Origin: Sympetrum striolatum
Lineage: Eukaryota; Arthropoda; Insecta; Odonata; Libellulidae
Assembly: GCA_947579665.1 (NCBI GenBank)
Contig: OX388344.1
Span: 8,426,346 to 8,490,345 of the forward strand
Length of the DNA: 64,000 nt
Direction: 5' to 3'
Made by a program: the position numbers and the translations under genes. Each line of letters starts with the position of its first letter. The stretch's first letter is position 1. Below, piece by piece: positions 47,019 through 56,905 of the stretch. The notes under the pieces were generated by a model. That model searched no databases and was not told the DNA's origin. It worked only from the letters and a program-made list of their open reading frames with translations.

Positions 47019-49070
47019 TCAATTAAAATTGATTAGGGATAACAGTTCTGAACATATAATGCATCCATTTAAAATATCATAAAATATAAATAGCCCTAAT
47101 TGTTTCCTCCCGGAGGACAGAAGAGATAAACAATTCATTATGCTCTCATATTCTCCACTATTCCTTTCCATTTTGAATTCATAAGCAATAATTCTTACGA
47201 ACTTCTTTTGAATCTTTTCCAATTGAAACACATACTTAGGGTAGTATAGGGTAGTAGGCTCCAAAGTACTGAGCAATAATCCAAAATAAATCTCACTAAT
47301 GAAACATATAATAGCTTAATGCAAGTATCATTGAATTCTCTTGTAACTCTAAAGATGAAACCCAGCATTTTGCAAGCCTTAGTTGTTATGTGTTGAATGT
47401 GTAAATTAAAATTCATAGTTAGATCAAAAATAACCCCCAAAACAGAAATATGATGGACTCTATTTCGAGCCATGTCACTGAGGATATAATCATAATATAT
47501 TATGGTCTTCTTTTCATAATAAGTTACTATATTACATTTATTAATATTTAAATGCATATAATTTGTATTACAGCAACCAAAAAGCCTCTCCAAACTCTGT
47601 TGTAGTTCAACTATATTATTGAAGTGATCGATTGGATGAAAAATCTTTAGATCATCTGCATGCAACAGACATTTAATAGGTCTTAAATGTAAGCCAATAT
47701 CACTTAAAAATAAAAGGAGCAGAAGAGGACCTAAATAAGATCCCCGGGGGATAGCTGATGTAGCAGTAAAAGTATAAGAAGTGGTATCCGCCAACTTAAC
47801 TAACAATTTTCTGTTTGCCAAGAAACTACTAATCAGGGTAAGAACATTTCCAAATATGCCATAGGCTTCTAATTTAGATAACAGTATTTGGTGGTTAACA
47901 TTATCAAATGCTTTAATAAAGTCAGTGTAAACAGTATCAACCTGACTGTGCTGCTCTTAGGGTTGTGAAAAAAAGTTAAGAAATACAAGAAGATTAGTAG
48001 TGGTGGACTTGTCACTAAGGAAGCCTTGTTGTTCATCATTTAAAATACTGCAAATGGAAGGAGACAATTTATCTAATAAAATACTTTAAAGAACTTCAGC
48101 CAGTACAAGTTGGATGACAATAGGTCTATAGTTACTAACATCATGTTTATCACCACACATGAAGATAGGAATAACAAGTGTAATCTTAAAACTGTCAGAA
48201 AAGACACCATGTTCGAGGGATTTGTTATTTAGAATAAATAAGGGGTACAGCAAAGCATTACGACATTTCCAAATAAGTGAAGGAGATAAGTTGCCTGGAC
48301 TTAGACTTTTATGGACATCAAGAGAATTAAGTTTACCCATAATCTTGTTTGTAGTAATTTCATATTATTGATATCAACGAAAGAGTTAAAATTGTAATGG
48401 ATCATAACATCCGGAATATGATTACTCTTGAAAAGTAATCAGCAAGCAAATTGCCGATATCCTGTCTGTTATTATGAGTGATGCTATTATAATGCATTTC
48501 ATAGGGTACTTTATTAGAGCTACATAAATTATTAACACAGGACCAGAATTCCTTTGAGTTCATAAGAATATTATTTTGAACAGAGTTCGAGTAATCATTG
48601 TAACATGACCAATTAAGAATCTTACATCTGGCTCAAAGTTTGGAGAACATTGTATAGTCTCTAGGATTACCAGTGGCTTTATAGCAGAGATGAAACTTTT
48701 TTTTTGCTTTAAGCATTTCTTCAATTCAGCAGTGAACCATTTAGGGTATCTTTCACTCTTTACATATATCACAGGCGTAAAAAGCTGAATTGCTTTATGT
48801 ACAGCACATAAGAATATTTCATTAGCAATATTACAATCAATGTTGCATAGTATATTGATTGCCAATTGATTTTTTCAAGATAACAAACCAAAGACTCATA
48901 ATCACAGTTTTTATAATCGTATTCTAGTACAATCAACATCCGCATCTTTGGTAAGTTTCATTATATTATTCAATGGAGGATGGTAAGGGTCACGATGTAA
49001 AAGAATATCTAAGGAAATGCAAGAGGTGACTTCGTATGAAAAGAAAGAAAAGTTGGGGCATGGCTGTTAA
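47019..49070 (-). pseudogene. Non-LTR retrotransposon reverse transcriptase (Jockey/CR1-like)
   Basis: Read from right to left: a pre-reverse-transcriptase region (48,865-48,560, with YPKWFTAELKKCLKQKK) and the N-terminal RT segment (48,340-48,086, SLIWKCRNALLYPLF and DVSNYRPIV). The central segment in other frames includes STTTNLLVFLNFF and DTVYTDFIKAFDNVNHQILL. The main RT piece (47,821-47,195) reads RGSYLGPLLLLLFLSDI and LLHADDLKIF. The tail (47,276-47,019) has LEKIQKKFVRIIAYEF. The catalytic box is HADD (47,651-47,662) instead of Y/FADD. Frameshifts and stops elsewhere show the copy is inactive. The endonuclease is absent, so it is 5'-truncated at about 49,070. Confidence 0.85.
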
Positions 49071-49174
49071 GGTATTAGAGGTTTACAATCTCCAATAGCT
49101 GTTTTTGTCGGCATTTCTCTTCTCATTCCCTGGCATTCCGAGAAAGCAAGACAGGACGCTGCACTTTTTGAGAG

Positions 49175-49219
49175 CACTCAATACGTATTTTGAATGTTAT
49201 GCATTCCTCGTCAGGAGTG
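49175..49219 (-). ncRNA. Hammerhead-ribozyme-like motif 6, downstream of Penelope fragment
   Basis: On the - strand: stem I CACTC (49,215-49,219) pairing with GAGTG (49,175-49,179), core CTGACGA (49,208-49,214), stem II GAATG/CATTC with loop CATAA. Next come AAAA where GAAA is expected, a self-complementary ATACGTAT for stem III and a cleavage ATT. Every helix forms perfectly; only the core G is missing, in a former CpG position. It lies 200 bases downstream of the Penelope reading frame, as expected for that element type. Confidence 0.7.
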
Positions 49220-49420
49220 AATACATACAAAGCATTGTTGGTTGGGTGTGGGCTGTTTATTGTTTAATCGTGGAGTGAGGTGGGTATGTTTGTGACGTAG
49301 TTGTGGGTGTGTAAGGAATAAAGGGTTATGGCGGGGAATGTTTGGGATTAAGGGTTTTTCTCCGTGATGTAGGAGGGCACTGAGAAAAATGGTTCCGACT
49401 TACCTGATGGTCGAAAGAAT

Positions 49421-49650
49421 TTACAGAAGAGTGTATCGGAAGGAATATGGGACGGGGCCGTGGTCGGCATTCATGAGTTTCTCTTTGAGTCTTATGATGC
49501 TTTCATATGCACCCAATTTTAAATTTTCCAAAGTGATTCTGTGATTGTGTTGTTGTATGTGTTGCGCCACACTGGATTTGTCCAAGCGATTATGTTTAAA
49601 ATGGGAAATGTGTTCTCTAAATCATTTCTCTTATTTATATAGGGCAGACA
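49421..49650 (-). pseudogene. Penelope-like element, C-terminal GIY-YIG fragment
   Basis: The - strand frame ending at the stop TAA (49,421-49,423) reads HISHFKHNRLDKSSVAQHI, then RITLENLKLGAYESIIRLKE and DHGPVPYSFRYTLL. The pattern R-x-EH-I...SSVAQH...H is the second half of the GIY-YIG endonuclease of Penelope-like retroelements. The rest of the gene is missing upstream. The following sequence on the same strand carries hammerhead-like motif 6. Confidence 0.65.
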
Positions 49651-49979
49651 AAATTTAGCAAATTTATTATTTAGCGAATAATTTAACAAATTTTTATTTT
49701 AAAAAGTATTATAGCATCAGTTGAGCCTGTATTTTATAATCTTCTGAACCAATAGCAAAATCCGACATCTTGGCTAATTCTGCTATCCTAACTCTAACAT
49801 AAATGCTGCATCTAAATGTGCCTATTAAGGTAACCCCTTTCACACCTGGTATCACAATTATTGTTAATTACATAAATTTTAAAATTTTTTCTTGAAAATT
49901 GTTTACAATTACCTCTTTTACTGGTGATGATTCTATGATTAACTTTACTAAATATTCAGTGTTTAAGAAATTAATGATT

Positions 49980-50800
49980 TGAACCATAAATACTAAGGGA
50001 TAGTTGTAAGCTAGACATTATCTATCTCTGTGAACATTGGCTCACAAGTGTTGAGCAGTTATCTGGGTGCTGTGTTTTTGATGCTTTTTGTCACTCTACT
50101 TGAAAAAATGGTGGAATAATGGTTAGTTTTAAGCATAGTCTTGCTGTGATGGCTGAAGTTTTCAGTATCAATTATGTAAACTGAACATATAGGTAATTGA
50201 GTGTGTATTAATCAAGTTAAGGTTCTTTCATTACCACCTACTCTGTATTGTTCCATTGATTTTGAATGACTTGAATTTATCAAGCAATTTCATCAATACT
50301 TTAATGTTAATTTTTCAACTCCTGGAAAATGTATTGATTACTAGTGGCAGTTTTGATAATGATTCATTTAAAATAGTATGCAAAGAAATGTTCATTATTC
50401 TCAACAATCCTATGGTTTAGAGCCCTGTATAAATGAGCTCACTTGTACAACTACCCATTCTGCAACCCTAATAGATAATATTTTCCAATAAAGAGTAAAA
50501 ATCAATCGATATCATTCTTATCTCTTCCAAAATTTCTGATGATTTTGCCATTATTGAAACTTTTAATATTAATCTTTCTACAGCTGTTCATAATGCCTCT
50601 TTTTAGAAAAATATATTTCAATTTTTCCCTGAAACATGGTCCAATGTCAATGATCTCAAGGGTTTTGACTTAAACAACTTCTTTTACAACATATATAATA
50701 AATAAGATTCCACAACACCTGGTGGAATTTCTGATTAAAAAGTCTTAATTGCAAAACTTGTACAAAAACTGCGATGCAAAGCAACTAGGCATAGCATGAT
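49980..50800 (+). pseudogene. Remnant of a LINE endonuclease region
   Basis: The + strand reads YYLCEHWLTSVEQLSGC near 50,010-50,060, the usual start of an AP endonuclease domain. It is followed by eroded LVLLI-rich segments and later VNDLKGFDLNNFFYNI. No catalytic residue can be followed. Stops and frame changes are frequent. Confidence 0.4.
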
Positions 50801-51251
50801 TTGTGACTAAACTAGTCAACTGCTGTGTACTTGCATTGTGGTTTTTGTACAATTTTTGCAGTAAAGACTACTTTAAAAGTTATATCTTGATATTGGCATT
50901 CCTAAAACATAGAACAAGATGCATAGGATGCAAGTCAGGAAATCATACATCACAGGTGAGATTTGGGGATTTCTTTTGTATTAAAAGATACAGTAGTTAA
51001 ATTAATAAATGGTAATGATAAACATCTGAGGGTTATAGTCCTCTCTTCAAAAACATTACCAGCAAACTATTCATAAGGAAAAACTTTCATTTAATGATAA
51101 AAGAATCATCAATGCCCCTTGATTTGAAGCATGAACTTGTAATTTATTCTAACTTAGTATCCAATCATAGTTCTGGCATTGTACGTGAATTAATTAAGTA
51201 CTTCACAATTTACGAAGGTGGCTGAGATGTTGTGGAAATTCATAAAATAAA

Positions 51252-51383
51252 GATGATTTATACTTTTCCACAAATTTATCTCAGAACAACCAGTTTGAAT
51301 GTTTATTGTTAATTGAACCTGAAGATGGCTATGCAGCCGAAACTGGTTGTTCTGAGATAAATTTGTGGAAAATTATGCATCAT
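51252..51383. mobile_element. Palindromic hammerhead element, third type
   Basis: GATGATTTATACTTTTCCAC through GAACAACCAGTTT is the reverse complement of AAACTGGTTGTTC through GTGGAAAATTATGCATCAT. Arms are about 45 bases and are separated by about 40 bases that contain hammerhead-like motif 7. An eroded relative of the left arm lies at 21,590-21,660. Confidence 0.7.
51315..51352 (+). ncRNA. Hammerhead-ribozyme-like motif 7, intact core
   Basis: Stem I GAAC (51,315-51,318) pairs with GTTC (51,349-51,352). Core CTGAAGA, stem II GGCT/AGCC with loop ATGC, GAAA at 51,339-51,342, then CTGGTT with cleavage expected after GTT. Stem III is weak (ACTGGT), as in dimeric hammerheads. All invariant residues are present, so this is the best candidate for residual activity. 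Confidence 0.75.
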
Positions 51384-51989
51384 ATTTACGTATTTAAGTA
51401 TTCATTCAGTACTTCCATAGTACTCAAGTCTTCACCTTATTAATAAATCTTTAAAACTAACAAATTTTCCTTCCGCACTTAAGTCTGTAGACTGATCACT
51501 ATTGTTCACCAATATGTTATTTTTTAACTGCTTAGTTTTATTTCCTGAATCTCATCATTAATATCCAACTTTCTGCAAGGTTCAAGGAAAAATACGTCTA
51601 CATAGACCACAGCATTTACAGTGGTTAATGAAATACAAACATTAAATGATAAACATGAAATATTGGGAATGAATTCGAATTTTGAAAAGCTCTTGAAATT
51701 TCCACTGTGCAATTCTACTGCAATCTATACAGTTTTAACCACAGAACACCAATACTAAGGTTTTAACTAGGAAGCACAGGAAGACTACGAACACGATCAA
51801 GGAAACATCCTGCAAACCTAGGCGGTTAAAATTAGAAGCTCGTACACGTCTCCCATAACCCAGACCAAAACTTTCCCAAGAACAAAGTCCAGGAATTTGA
51901 ATTACCTTTTCACTATATGACTGATCATTTTAATTTATTTTAAGTCTTTCAATATTATAGCTAAAGCTAGATATTCATAAGCACAAAGG

Positions 51990-52183
51990 AACGCAATGCA
52001 TTTCGCTTTCGTCACTTTCGCATCAGTGACATCTATTCGTACGGCAGATGTTTGAAAGCGTCCATTACCGGCATTAGCGCCATTAGTGTATCCTGAATAT
52101 TGTTTCTTGGCTTTCTGAGGCTTTGAGTGTGTTGGGGAGTTGTTGTATTTGCTGTGTATCCGTTGTAATCCATAGTAATCATG
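51990..52183 (+). promoter_or_regulatory. SmB: SmB promoter and 5' untranslated exon
   Basis: A CpG-bearing patch (CGCTTTCGTCACTTTCGC, GTACGGCAG, GCGTCC, ACCGGC) precedes a T/G-rich leader ending in AATCATG at 52,181-52,183. The next base pair starts a GTTCGT donor. Transcription start not located. Confidence 0.5.
52181..52183 (+). CDS. SmB: SmB coding exon 1 (initiator Met only)
   Basis: ATG|GTTCGT is a phase-0 donor. The next exon begins ACG ATC GGG AAG (Thr-Ile-Gly-Lys), which is exactly the second residue of insect SmB. So the first coding exon consists only of the start codon. The donor is weak, and another 5' exon end remains possible. Confidence 0.55.
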
Positions 52184-52309
52184 GTTCGTATGAACATTTA
52201 CGATCGTTCGATTTTAAATAGGTTTAAGTTCATCAGTCGGTTATCATAGACGTTTTAAAATGAAATATTTTGTTGTCTTAGAAGTTAACTCTTGTTTCAT
52301 TCCCTCCAG

Positions 52310-52403
52310 ACGATCGGGAAGAATAATAAAATGTTGCAACATATTAACTATCGTGTAAGAGTAATTCTTCAAGATTCACGGACTTTCATAGGAACATTCA
52401 AAG
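52310..52403 (+). CDS. SmB: SmB coding exon 2
   Basis: SmB/B' is one of the seven Sm proteins that ring the U1, U2, U4 and U5 snRNAs in the nucleus. The exon starts after TCCCTCCAG and reads [18 protein letters not shown], then [13 protein letters not shown], the beginning of the Sm1 motif. It ends G|GTATGT (phase 1). Residues 2-32. Relative to the usual YRMRVVLQDS it has Val and Ile substitutions, conservative in character. Intron 2 (52,404-56,632) is 4.2 kb and holds a pogo-like transposon. Confidence 0.9.
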
Positions 52404-53388
52404 GTATGTACTTCAAAGCCTTCAGAGTTCCATCGGAATTAAGTATTGCTAGAAATCCACCCACTTTAACCTTGCGTATGAATTATTGATTGCTGCTTAT
52501 CAAGAACTGTATAGAAGACCTTTAAAAATGTCGTCCATTATAATAGGCGTAGAAATAGTATTTTCAACAGCCTTAAATAATAATAGCTTTTTTGTGTGCT
52601 ATATAAATATTATATGTACAAATATGTATGTATATACAATTATTATATATAAAGTTAATATTTGTAAATTTTTTCCTGGCTATGATTAACATTAATTCTT
52701 CGAAAGCAAACGATTCCTGCCTACCATATCGCGTGATTTTAAGTCGAACATTGAGAATCATTTAAGTTTTAGAGCAGTATTTATAATATTTTAACATTAT
52801 ATTGATATGATTTGTTTTTGTGTTCATTATACCAGGTTAATAGACTGGGTGTCTTAATGTTATTCTTATAAGCTAGTGAATGCTAGAATTCAAAACTGAT
52901 AAGAATACGCCAAGTAACGTATTTTTATCCAATTTTGATTGAAGCTTTACTGTTTAAAAAATGCTGATTTGCATTAAAAATCAATCGAAACTTATATTTA
53001 TTTTTCTAATTCGTCAATGTATACATCGACTTAGTATGGAACAATATTTCTAGAATGCTATCGCAATGGGCCATTTTCGGTGTCAAGGCTGTTTTTATTA
53101 CACTCTTCTGATGATATTTATCTTTTCACCCGTTTTTTTCAATGCCGTCCTTGCCTATCTCAGTTTTCATTAGTAAAATGTATTATCTAACATTTGTTCT
53201 ATCATTTAGCCATTTCTGGTATTCCCTCTTTAGTTTAATATCTTCTTTAGCTTGGTGGTTGGTCTAACAATATTTTAGAACTTAATTCTTTCGTTTGTGT
53301 TTGTTGAAAACCATTATCCATAGTATGCCAATTAGACATTCAACTGAATAATTTTCAGTGAATTCATTTATTTGACATGGGAAAATTA

Positions 53389-56084
53389 CCGTATATGCTG
53401 GCCCCCTTATATCGACCCCCTAAAATTTTGAGGTGAATTTCAGGTTTTTTACTATGTTCAGCATATAAGTCGACCCAAAAAATAAGTTACCACCTCTTCC
53501 CTACTCTATTTTATGGGAAGAAAAACTACAGTATCCATAAATTTACCATAGGTTAAGGAATATTTACCACATGAGATTAAGACGCTAGATTTGTTTCTTT
53601 CAGCTGCTATGTCAACTTCTCAGCTCTGCTTAAGTATTATGCAAGTTTATTTCATTGGTATAATGCAGGAAAAGTGCATCACGAAACAGAAACACAATGA
53701 TATTAAGAATTTATCATAGAAATAATGGTAATATCAAATCATGACACTGCTAGAAAAACTTCCATTAAATCTTAATGCTAAGCTGAATCATAAAGATTAT
53801 ATAAACAAAAACAAACTATGATGTGCTTATTGATCTTCATTTGTAAGAAGAAAACATCTAAGTATATATTAAATTTTTGTAATATAAAAATAAATGTGAA
53901 GAAATATAATTTTTGAAGAAAAAATATGCATCAAATTTAGCTTAAAAGATATATAAAAATTGTTTATTAACTTAACTCTTTCATTATGAAAACTTGTCAT
54001 AGCACAGCACACTTATAGCCACAATTTTATTTTGTGATGAAATTTGTTATCTATTATATATAATTCCTTCTCTGGATTCATTCATGTACCTATATAGATA
54101 GATAGGATACTATTTCACAGCCTAAACCACAAACGTTATTGATTTAAAATTTTTATGACATATTTGCCATAGAGTGTAACCACCAGAAAATTGCGATTTT
54201 GAACCTCTGTGTCATGGGTTAGATTCCAGAGGGCCCCAAATTCCCAATTTTTCCCATGTAAAAGCATTGCTTTGAATTTCAGGAATTTTTAAAAAATACT
54301 TCCCGGACAGGTAGAGAATCAAAACTTTAGCAGCCTACCGCCCGGCGGTAAAAATATCTGCCATATAAAACACATTTGGATAGTTTTTCATTATTTTTTT
54401 TGATGCACTAATCGAAATGATAGGAAGTTCTCGCTCTGCTAGAAGATGTATATTAAGAATCTGCTTAAGAAAAAAAATTATATAAGACCATGCTGTTCCT
54501 TGGTTCGATGCCAGAGCAAATTAAAATTTCTCTCATAGGGAATATATGTAAAAAGTAAGACGTCATTTGAGGCATTTGCAGCTAATATTCCTGCTTGAAT
54601 TTTCACACATAGTTAGACATAGTGATCTTCTATTGTGCTGCAAGGGAACTATCACCAGAAAGACCCGGGTTCGATGCCGGGCGGTAAATATATCTCCCAT
54701 ATAAAACACTTAGGGGTAGTATTTCATTAATGTTTTTCTAGCACTTATCAAATGATAGGAAGTTCTTGCTTAGATAGAAGATGTATATTAAGACTTGGTT
54801 TAAGAAGAAAAATTAGATAAGACCATGATGTTTCTGGGTTCGATGCCAGAGCACATTACAAATTCTCACGTAAGGAATATAAGGGAAAAGTAGAACGTCA
54901 TTTGAGGCAGTTGCACCCAATATTTCTGCTTGAATTTTCACACATAGTTAGATATGGTGATCTTCTGTTGTGCTACATTGTAAATACGAGTAAAATGTTG
55001 CTTTCATACTGCAAGCATATTGATGATACAAATTTCATGTTGACATCACATCAAGAAGGTCCTGAAAAGATAAAAAGATAGCTTGAAAATATTCTTAAAA
55101 ATCATTGCAATTTATTTTAAATAGGAGAAATTTTCACCCACCTAGTGATAAACTCGTGCAGATTTGATTTCAGTTTCATATATATAATGAAAGAAGAGTG
55201 CATTTGCCGAAACCTCTATTATTTTGTATTCCCTATTCTACCGGAATATAGCTTATAATATTTTTAAAACCGAATCATAAATAATTGCAAATTCCTGCCA
55301 TAAGTTTCAAGTAGTAGAGACACCTGGTGTTGAACTCAGGATCTTTTTGAAGATATGAATACGTATGATACCCTGATAGATTTGATTTGAACTGATTTTT
55401 TTTAATCTTAAAAATTGCTGCAATGCAATTTAAATAGGGTAATATTTGCCCTGACCTAGTGTCGAACCAAGGATAATCCTCGACAATGTCTTTATGGTTT
55501 TCGGCAAATATGCAGGGCTTCTAGCGATCCCTTGAATTTCAACTCTCTACTTTGTTGGGAAGTACCTGAAAAAATTTTTTTAAATCCCCTCAGTGTATCT
55601 TTATGGAGAAAATTAGGACTTTGAAGCCTTCTGAAATTGAACCCATGACACTGAGGTACAAAATAGCCTTTTTTTATGGAGGTTGCACGTTATAGCCACC
55701 ACGTCGTAAAAATTTCAAGTCAGTGGCACTTATGGAACATGGTTAGAATTTTGATCCCCAGTGATCCCAGTTCAAACCCTTCACGATAACATTGAAACTA
55801 AAAACTTGGCATGTTAATAAAGACTACGGTTCATATGCTTGCAGTATGCAAGCAACATTTACTCGTATATGATATCTACGTTAATCAGATGTACCAAAAA
55901 TTAGTTTCAGTAAGAAATAAATGCGGTGAGTTGCGAGATTTTATGTACAACAAGTGTAAAGCAGGCAGTATCACCTATTTCTCAGTGGTTAAGGGGTAAT
56001 GGTTGTTTGGTATTTAAGTCGACCCGTGGTTTATGAGAAATTTTTTTAGGCCTCTAAGGTCTACTTATATGCCAGCACATATGG
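53389..56084. mobile_element. pogo/mariner-like DNA transposon with TA duplication, in SmB intron 2
   Basis: Left end CCGTATATGCTGGC, right end GCCAGCACATATGG. Both are flanked by TA (53,387-53,388 and 56,085-56,086). Just inside are ATATCGACCC and GTCTACTTATATG, the ATAAGTCGACC-type subterminal motif seen in pogo/Tigger-like elements. A second copy of that motif (CAGCATATAAGTCGACCC) is at about 53,460. No transposase is visible. The interior, 54,040-55,870, is filled with the B-box-like 166-bp repeat. Confidence 0.7.
54040..55870. repeat. B-box-like 166-bp repeat inside the pogo-like element
   Basis: The motif starts at 54,498, 54,663 and 54,834 (spacing 165 and 171), and in reverse orientation near 55,321 and 55,455. 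The order of shared blocks is as at 22.9-26.4 kb, including GTTGCTTTCATACTGCAAGC near 54,995. The left part also copies the ATTCCTTCTCTGGATTC block seen at 24.85 kb. Confidence 0.7.
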
Positions 56085-56632
56085 TATATCATTCAATACT
56101 TAATAATAAATTTGATACACATCCACGTGGTTTTTCTTGAATATTGCCTTATGATGGTCTAAATTGGTAGAACTTAAATGGCTTAAGTTTGTTGTCTAGT
56201 TTAATGTTTGTAGACTGTTACAGATATTTTATTTTAAATTGTGAAATAAATTATTTATATTAGGATAGAATCACTCCTTTTTCTGTAATTGATTTTTTCC
56301 CTCCTTATCTTCTCTCTATATTTCCATGGATTTTGCCATTGGTTTTGACTTAGAAGAGAATATTATATTTGAAAGTAGTTGATGATATCTTTATAGCATT
56401 TATAGCATCATCATTTATGCAGTATCTCTAATAACCTTCACTTATGTCAGAGATTGTGATATTGTCAGAATGTTTAATATTGATCTTCTTAACACCTTTT
56501 CTGTACCACAATTTTTTTTAAACATGTTTACTGTTCTGTTTTTTATAGTTTTTATGGTGTGATATACATTTGTTTATACCATAACTTCGACCATAGTATT
56601 GTTTATGACAAAGTGAAAAATTTTGTTTACAG

Positions 56633-56905
56633 CATTTGATAAACACATGAATTTGATCCTTGGTGATTGTGAAGAGTTTCGTAAGATAAAAGCAAAGAAT
56701 ACGAAGCAGCCAGATCGGGATGAAAAGAGAACTCTGGGCTTTCTTTTGATGCGAGGAGAGAATATAGTGTCAATTACAGTGGAAGGCCCTCCACCACCTG
56801 AAGAAGGACTTCCTCGAGTTCCTATTCCAGGAGCCGCTCCAGGACCTGGAATGGGTAGAGCTGCAGGTAGAGGTGTCCCTGCAGGAGCTACTGGTGTACC
56901 AGCAG
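56633..56905 (+). CDS. SmB: SmB coding exon 3
   Basis: The exon opens after TTGTTTACAG. The split Ala codon (G + CA) continues [19 protein letters not shown], the core of the Sm1 motif with the Asp/Asn RNA-binding loop. [18 protein letters not shown] follows, which is Sm2. The C-terminal part is Gly/Pro/Ala-rich ([20 protein letters not shown], then [12 protein letters not shown]). Residues 33-123. Donor G|GTTGGT, phase 1, rather weak. A near-perfect GTAAGT donor 96 bases further (57,001) lies in transposon sequence. Read through to there, the exon stays open but would shift the frame of exon 4. Confidence 0.93.
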
